This document shows, piece after piece, positions 14,251-19,889 of a stretch of 19,889 bases of DNA. Position 1 is the first letter of the stretch; each line of letters starts with the position of its first letter. The notes beneath the pieces are model-generated. The model saw nothing but the letters and a program-made list of their open reading frames with translations. It had not been told where the DNA came from and did no database searches. The stretch spans positions 1 to 19,889 of the forward strand of contig CAWHNT010000039.1 in assembly GCA_963830775.1 (NCBI GenBank). Reading direction: 5' to 3'. The DNA is from CAWHNT01 sp963830775. GTDB lineage: Bacteria; Pseudomonadota; Alphaproteobacteria; Geminicoccales; Geminicoccaceae. Both the position numbers and the translations under genes were made by a program.

Positions 14251-16496
14251 ATGGCTCAGGCGGCGACTAGCCCGGACAGCGGGCCCCGGTTCGCCACGAA
14301 GGTCACCCAACCGCCGGAGCACGTGCTGGCGCGCTACCGGGCCTTGTGGACGATCCTGTTCGCCACGCTTCTGCCGGTGGCGGCCCTGGATGTGGGTCTT
14401 GAGGGCCAGGTCTGGCTGGCAGGCCTCGTGGTCCTGGCGATCCTGACCGCCAACCTGTTCGAGTTCGGCGGCTTCACCCGCCTCATGGTGATGCTGCTCG
14501 CCGCCTTCATCTCGGTCCGCTACCACGCCTGGCGCATCTTCTACACCCTGCCCAGCGTCAGCTCGCCCGGCTTCATCCCCGGCCTCCTCGTCTATCTGGC
14601 CGAGGTGCTGACGTTCGTCAGCTTCCTCCTCGGCCTCTTCGTCAACAGTCCGGCCGGCGCCAACGCGGATGGCCGCCATCCGCCTCCCGCCTTTGCCGCC
14701 GGAGTGGGTGCCGACGGTGGACGTCTACGTCCCAACCTACAACGAGGAGCCCGAGCTCCTGCGCACGACGCTGCTGGCCGCCATCCAGATCGACTATCCG
14801 GCGGGCCGGCACACGGTCTACCTGCTGGACGATGGCGGCAGCGAGCAGAAGCGGGGCGACAAGGACCCTGCCAAGGCCGCCCAGGCGCTGGCCCGCCACG
14901 AGGAGCTGAAGGCGCCTGCCACCGAGCTCGGCTGCGTCTACCTGACCAGGGCGCGCAACGAGCACGCCAAGGCCGGCAACCTCAACGCTGCCCTGCCGCG
15001 CACGCAGGGCGACCTCATCCTCATCCTCGACGCCGACCACATCCCGACCCAGGACATCCTGCAGAACACGGTTCCCCACTTCCTCGGCGACGAACGCCTA
15101 TTCCTGGTCCAGACACCGCATTTCTTCAGCAATCCCGACCCGATCGAGCACAATCTGGGCGTGTTCCGGCAGATGCCGGGCGAGATCGAGATGTTCTACG
15201 CCTCGATCCAGCGCGGCCTCGACTTCTGGAACGGCGCCTTCTTCTGCGGCTCGGCGGCGCTGATCCGGCGCAAGGCGCTGGAATTGGTGGGCGGGCTCGC
15301 CTCGTCCACGATCACCGAGGACGCGGAAACCGCCTGCGAGCTGCATGCCCGCGGCTGGCACAGCCTCTATGTCGACCGGCCGATGGTGGCCGGGCTCTCG
15401 CCCGAATTGATGTCGGCCTTCCTCCTCCAGCGCTGCCGCTGGGCACAAGGCATGATCCAGCTCCTCATCTTGAAGAACCCGCTGATGTACGGCCGCCTCG
15501 GCTTCGCCCAGCGCTTGGCCTACTTGAGCTCGGCGCTCTATTGGACCTTCCCGGTCACCCGCTTCATCTTCCTCCTGGCGCCGATCTTCTACATCTGGTT
15601 CTCGCTGGAAAATCTTCGAGGCCAACCTCAACGAGTTCCTGGCGTTCGCGCTGCCGCATCTGGTGACCACGGCCCTGCTCGCGAACTACACCTTCGGGCG
15701 CCTGCGTATGCCCTTCCAGTCCGACGTCTACGAGATGCTGGAGCGCCATTCCTGATGCCGGCCATAGCCTCGGTCGTGCGGAGCCCGCGCAAGCCCACCT
15801 TCAAGGTGACGCCCAAGGGCGGGGCCGCCGAGGGCGACTATGTCTCCGAGCATATCTGGCCGGTGGCAGGCCTGACGGGCGTCATCCTGGCGACGCAGCT
15901 CTTCGGCATGTACCGCTTCGTGACCTATCCCGCCGAGCAGCAGCACCTCACCATCGTCATGATCTGGAACCTCCTGAACCTGCTGGCGGCGCTGACGGCG
16001 CTGGCCGCCATGTTCGAGCGCGGGCGGCCGCCCGAGGCCGACGTCCTGCCGCTGAACAAGGAGGCGATGCTGGTGGCCAGCGACGGCGAGGCCAAGGTGA
16101 CGATCGCCGAATTCGGCCCGCGCTTCGCCCATATCCGGGTCGGGCGCGAGGATGCCAGGCGCCTCACCTGCAAGGGTGCGATCGGGCTGCGGGTCGTCCT
16201 GCCGGGTGCCAACGCGCCCTCGCCTCATTCGAGCCAGCGTGATCCGTGAGCGCCGCGTCGGCCGGGCGGTCGACCTCCAGGTCCGCCTCCTGCCGCAGAC
16301 GCTGGCCGAGGAAGCCGACCTGGTCCGCCTCAACTACGGCTCCAGCGAGCGCTGGCAGGAGTTCATGACCAGGCGCCGCGGCCGGCGCCCGGCGCTCGTC
16401 GCCATCCTCTACCTCTTCAGCCGCGGCGTGTGGCGCCTGCTCGGCGGCGGGCGCACCCGCCGGCCTGTGCCGACGCTCGCCGTGCAGGAGCCCTGA
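14251..16496 (+). CDS. bcsA: Cellulose synthase catalytic subunit BcsA (four frameshifts)
   Basis: BcsA polymerises UDP-glucose into cellulose and moves the chain across the inner membrane. The corrected protein has about 748 residues: N-terminal membrane helices (14251-14650), a family 2 glycosyltransferase domain, more helices, then a C-terminal PilZ-like region. Catalytic motifs are all present: VPTYNE (about 160), LDDGG (about 192), DADH (about 260), the base TED (about 355) and QRCRW (about 393), with FFCGS between. Frame changes lie at 14650 (extra base), 15608 (extra G), 15740 (missing G) and near 16220. The start ATG at 14251 follows AGGTGA. Unusually, the PilZ region (ERGRPPEADVLPLNKEAMLV, then IAEFGPRFAHIRV) has neither the RxxxR nor the D/NxSxxG motif that binds cyclic-di-GMP. 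bcsB starts three bases after the stop. Confidence 0.95.
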
Positions 16497-16499
16497 GCG

Positions 16500-18891
16500 A
16501 TGGGCACCCTCAGGCTCCTGGCCGGCCTCGCCTGCGCCCTCCTGGCCGCCCTGGCCCAGCCGCGCGGTGCCGCGGCCCAGGCCCAGACCCCCGAGCTTGC
16601 CTTCGAGGTGGTGCCGCTTCTGAGCCAGGTTGTGGGCTTCAGCCCGCTCGAGCTCAACGGCTACCAGGACCGGCTCGAATTGGGCCTGCCCGTGCCGGTG
16701 GGGTGGCCGGCTGGTCAGTGCCGAGCTGCGCCTGAACTTCGTCAACTCGCGCAATCTCGATGTGCAGAACAGTCGGGTGAGCGCCGAGATCAACGGCAAC
16801 CCGCTGGGCGACATCCCGCTGCGCAACGATGGCGAGCTGTACCCGGCATTGAGTCCTCCGGCTCCCGACCGAGCTGTTCAAGCCGGCCGGCAACCGGCTC
16901 GTCTTCACGAGCGAGCTGCGCACCCCGGCACCCTGCGGACCGATCACCGTGCGCGACCTCTGGGCCGAGGCCGACCCGGTCAACTCCTACCTCCTGATGA
17001 CCTATCAGAAGGGTGCCGCACGGCCGACGCTGGCGGCGCTCGAGCCCGGGGCACCGCTGGTCGATCCCGGCGTGCTGGCGATCCTTACCGTCGGCAACGA
17101 CCCGCGTCCGGCACTCCTCCAGTCGGTGGCCCTGGCGGCCGAGGGCTACGCCTTGCGCCACGGCGCCGAGCGGCCAATGCGGATCGCCCAGGTTCGGGTC
17201 GGGCCGCGGAGCGGCTTCCCCGATCTGGAGTGGGCACTGCAGACCACCCTTCCCGGGCTGCCGCAGGGCACCCCGGTCACCACCATGCTGGTGGGGACCG
17301 ACCGCGAGCTGCAGGCGCTGACCGGCCCCTCGGCCCAGGTCGCCTCCGGCGGCTCGCGGCTGGAGCTGGTCTCGGGCCTGGGTGCGGGCAAGACGCCCGT
17401 GCTCGTGGTCAGCGGCGTCGACGACGCCGCCCTCTTCCAGGCGGCGGCACGGCTGACCGATCTTGCCGCACCGCTGCCGGAGCAGCCGGCCGTCAGCTTC
17501 GGGCCGCGGCAGGCCTCGCCACTCCCAACCCCGCCGGCGCTGGTCGGCGGCCAGGAGTTGAGCTTGGGCGAGCTCGGCTTCTCGGTGCGGCGGATCTCGT
17601 TGTCCAAGCGCTACGAGCCGGCGGTCGACATCGAGATGCCGATCGACTTCTACGCGCTCGACAACCGCAAGGCCGACCTCATCCTCGACTACGACTACGT
17701 GCCCAACCTGTCGCGCTATGCCGTGATCAACGTGCTGGTGAACGGCCAGCACGCGACCCACGTCCCGCTGGACGACACTGCCGGCGGGCAGATCCGCGGC
17801 AAGCGGGTGACGATCCTGCTGCAATTCCTTCCGCCCGGGCACCAACCACATGGTGTCGAGATGAGTATTGGGCCCGACGACGTGGCGGCCTGCCATGGCA
17901 GGAAGGAGGGCGAGAGGGCGGTGACCATCCTGCCGAGCTTGAGGCTCCGGGTCCCGGTCTTCGCCCGTGCCATCCAGTCACCCGACCTCAGCCTGCTCGC
18001 CACCACGGGCTTTCCGTTCTCGCAGCCGGCTCAGGCCCGGCCATCGACGCTGCTGCTGGCCGACCCCTCGGCCCAGACCTTCTCCAGCGCCCTCATGGTG
18101 CTGGCGAAGCTGACCCAGATGACCGGCCGTCCCCTGCCCGGCCTGCAGATCACCCACGAGGCGCCGCGCAACGACGCCAACCTGCTCGTGGTCGGGCCCG
18201 TCATCGCCCTGCCGGACGACCTCCTGGCAGCGGCTCCCATCGCCCGCGACCGGCTCCGCGCCGCCCTCGATTTCGGCCCTGATGCAAGGCCGCAGGCGAG
18301 CGTCGCCGCACCCGGCAGCCTGGGACCGGCAGGTGCCATCATCGGCGCGGCGCAGGCGGCCGACACCGCGACCCGCGGGCTGGGCGATCCGGTCGACGCC
18401 ACGGCCGAGTATGCCCGCAAGCTCCAGTCGGCCCTGCCGACCACACGCTTTCGCGCCAGGATCGCGGAATTCACCTATTTCCCGGTGCCGGCGATCCCCT
18501 TCGACGGGGTGGTGCTGAGCATGCTGGCGGCACCCGGCAGCCAGCGCATCGTCACCTTCGTCACCGGTGCGGACCCGAGCCGGCTCTCGCGCGGTGTCTC
18601 GGGCCTGGTCGATGCCGCGCTCTGGGACCGGATCGACGGCGATATCGCCGGGTGGCGGCTCTACCCGCAGGAGATCGTGACCGCGCGGCTACGCGAGCGC
18701 GTCTCCTGTTCGCCGAGGCCGGCGGCTCCGGCACCGAGAGAATTCCTTTCTCGTCCGTGACCAGCTTCCTGGCCGACCGGCCGCTCTACTGGCTTGTCGG
18801 CATCCTCGTCTGGCTGACGCTGCTCGCCATCCTGACCTGGTTCTGGCTGGGCCAGGTGATGCGGCGGACGCAGGCCGGACCGCAAGCCTAG
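16500..18891 (+). CDS. bcsB: Periplasmic cellulose synthase subunit BcsB (three frameshifts)
   Basis: BcsB is the periplasmic partner of BcsA. It guides the new cellulose chain through carbohydrate-binding-like domains and is anchored by one C-terminal helix. The start at 16500 has GGAG nine bases upstream and a signal peptide (LLAGLACALLAALAQPRGAAA). Family-typical parts include SAELRLNFVNSRNLDVQNSR, ALDNRKADLILDYDYVPNLS and YAVINVLVNGQH. The C-terminus reads ADRPLYWLVGILVWLTLLAI and ends in a basic tail, the expected anchor helix. Frame changes are at 16700-16703 (one G too many), near 16860 and near 18699. The corrected length of about 797 residues is normal. It sits between bcsA and bcsZ with tight spacing, clearly in one operon. 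Confidence 0.93.
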
Positions 18892-18908
18892 GAGGGAAAG
18901 ACTCCCCG

Positions 18909-19889
18909 ATGCGAGCTCTGATGATGGGACTGTTGGTGTCGCTCTTGACGAGCTGCGCATCCGCTCAGCCCCGCTCCACCACCGCCACGCCCGTCACCGA
19001 CAACGGCGTCTGGTCGCGCTACGTCGCCAAGTATGTCCGGCCCGAGGGCAGGGTGGTCGACACCGCCAATGGCGGGGTCAGCCACAGCGAGGGGCAGGGC
19101 TACGGCATGCTGCTGGCCCAGAGGCTACGGCGACCGGCAGCAGTTCGACCAGCTCTGGGCCTGGACCAAGCGCAACCTGCACATTGGCAAGGACCGGCTC
19201 CTGGCGTGGCGCTGGCGGCCGTCGGGGAGCGGCGACGCCGGTGCCGTGGACGACATGAACAATGCCAGCGACGGCGACGTGCTGGTGGCCTGGGCGCTGC
19301 TGCGCGCCGCGGACCAGTGGGGGGACCAGGGCTACGCGGCATCGGCGCGCCAGATTCTGGCCGACCTCAAGGCTAAGGCCGGCCGCCCCAACCCGCTTCG
19401 GTCCGGCGCTGCTGCCGGGCGTGGACGGCTTCGTCCATGACCCGACCGTGACCTTGAACCTCGCCTATTGGGTCTTCCCCGCCTTCGAGTACCTGGGCCA
19501 GCACGACGATCCGATGTGGAACGGCATCGCCCGCACAGGCTGGACGCTGCTCGACCAGGCGAAGTTCGGCGCCCACAAGCTGCCGCCGGACTGGCTCCTG
19601 GTCGGCAGCGACCTCAAGGTCGCGGAGAAGATGACGCCCTATTAGCGGCTACGATGCGATGCGCATCCCGCTCTATGTGCTGTGGTCGCGCGATGCGGCG
19701 GCGCACCAGCGGACGGCACTCTCCGGCATCCGCACCTACTGGGCGTCGATGTCCGGCGTCGACCAGATCCCGGCCCGGGTCAATCTGAATCGACGACACC
19801 ACGGATTTCGAACCCGCTGCCCGTGGGGCGTGCAGACGATCGCCACCTGGACGAATCCACGGCCTGCCGGGCCCAAGGCCGATGCGGCC
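18909..19889 (+). CDS. bcsZ: BcsZ-type GH8 endoglucanase of the cellulose operon (3' cut by window, several frameshifts)
   Basis: BcsZ is a periplasmic family 8 beta-1,4-glucanase that trims cellulose during export. The N-terminus MRALMMGLLVSLLTSCASA is an export signal with a possible lipobox LTSC. The catalytic acid lies in SHSEGQGYGMLLA (E61). Further GH8 blocks are QQFDQLWAWTKRNL, DDMNNASDGDVLVAWALLRA, GFVHDPTVTLNLAYWVFPAF and GYDAMRIPLYVLWSRD. Frame changes lie near 19122, 19395 and 19640, with a further one or two around 19783-19830 near the window end. GGAGGG (18891-18896) precedes the start, just after bcsB. The last bases still seem to be coding, so the stop and any following bcsC are outside the window. 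Confidence 0.9.

Noticed and set aside
14251..19889. bcsA, bcsB and bcsZ as true pseudogenes
   Set aside because: Catalytic and structural motifs are all kept at normal spacing on both sides of each break, and single-base mending restores normal length, so sequence error explains it better.
1..19889. tRNA, rRNA, insertion sequence or phage attachment site
   Set aside because: I found no cloverleaf, rRNA signature, transposase motif or terminal inverted repeats with target duplications, including around the vapBC insertion.

Overview
The window is very GC-rich, with dense genes on both strands, short intergenic gaps (none above about 300 bases) and long shadow reading frames opposite real genes. 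The YejABEF-type importer, the BcsN-like lipoprotein beside bcsA, the short VapBC pair and the ComDE-like enzyme together point to an alphaproteobacterium, perhaps in the Rhodospirillales/Geminicoccales range. The species cannot be named from sequence alone.

Layout: (1) 1-6155, plus strand: a peptide ABC importer of the YejABEF type. It holds the end of yejA, then yejB, yejE and yejF. Between yejE and yejF lie an orphan TRAP solute-binding protein gene, a hairpin and a vapBC toxin-antitoxin pair. The vapC stop overlaps the yejF start. (2) 6207-7204, plus strand: a Uma2-family nuclease and a HisE-like pyrophosphohydrolase. (3) 7217-13152, minus strand, in transcription order: a DUF4384-like envelope protein, an exported TPR protein, a DUF4185-like beta-propeller fused to an autotransporter barrel, and the two subunits of a ComDE-like TPP decarboxylase. 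(4) 13404-19889, plus strand: a cellulose-export locus with a bcsN-like lipoprotein, bcsA, bcsB and the start of bcsZ. Two dyads lie in the leader of bcsA. bcsC is not in view.

A technical point colours everything. About two dozen one-base (or equivalent) indels interrupt otherwise well conserved proteins: yejA, yejB, vapB, vapC, the autotransporter, the DUF4384 protein, bcsA, bcsB and bcsZ. Family-typical sequence resumes in another frame each time. This looks like base-level error in the assembly rather than decay, so these genes are described as whole genes with their breakpoints given.

How they work together: the Yej proteins would bring oligopeptides into the cell. BcsA and BcsB would polymerise and export cellulose, BcsZ would trim it, and BcsN is a probable outer-membrane or periplasmic accessory. 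The divergent DUF4384, TPR and autotransporter genes also encode exported proteins, so positions 8512-19889 form a surface- and envelope-oriented region. The most unusual points are the vapBC insertion coupled to yejF, a BcsA whose PilZ region lacks the cyclic-di-GMP motifs, the propeller-autotransporter fusion, and the dyads before bcsA.
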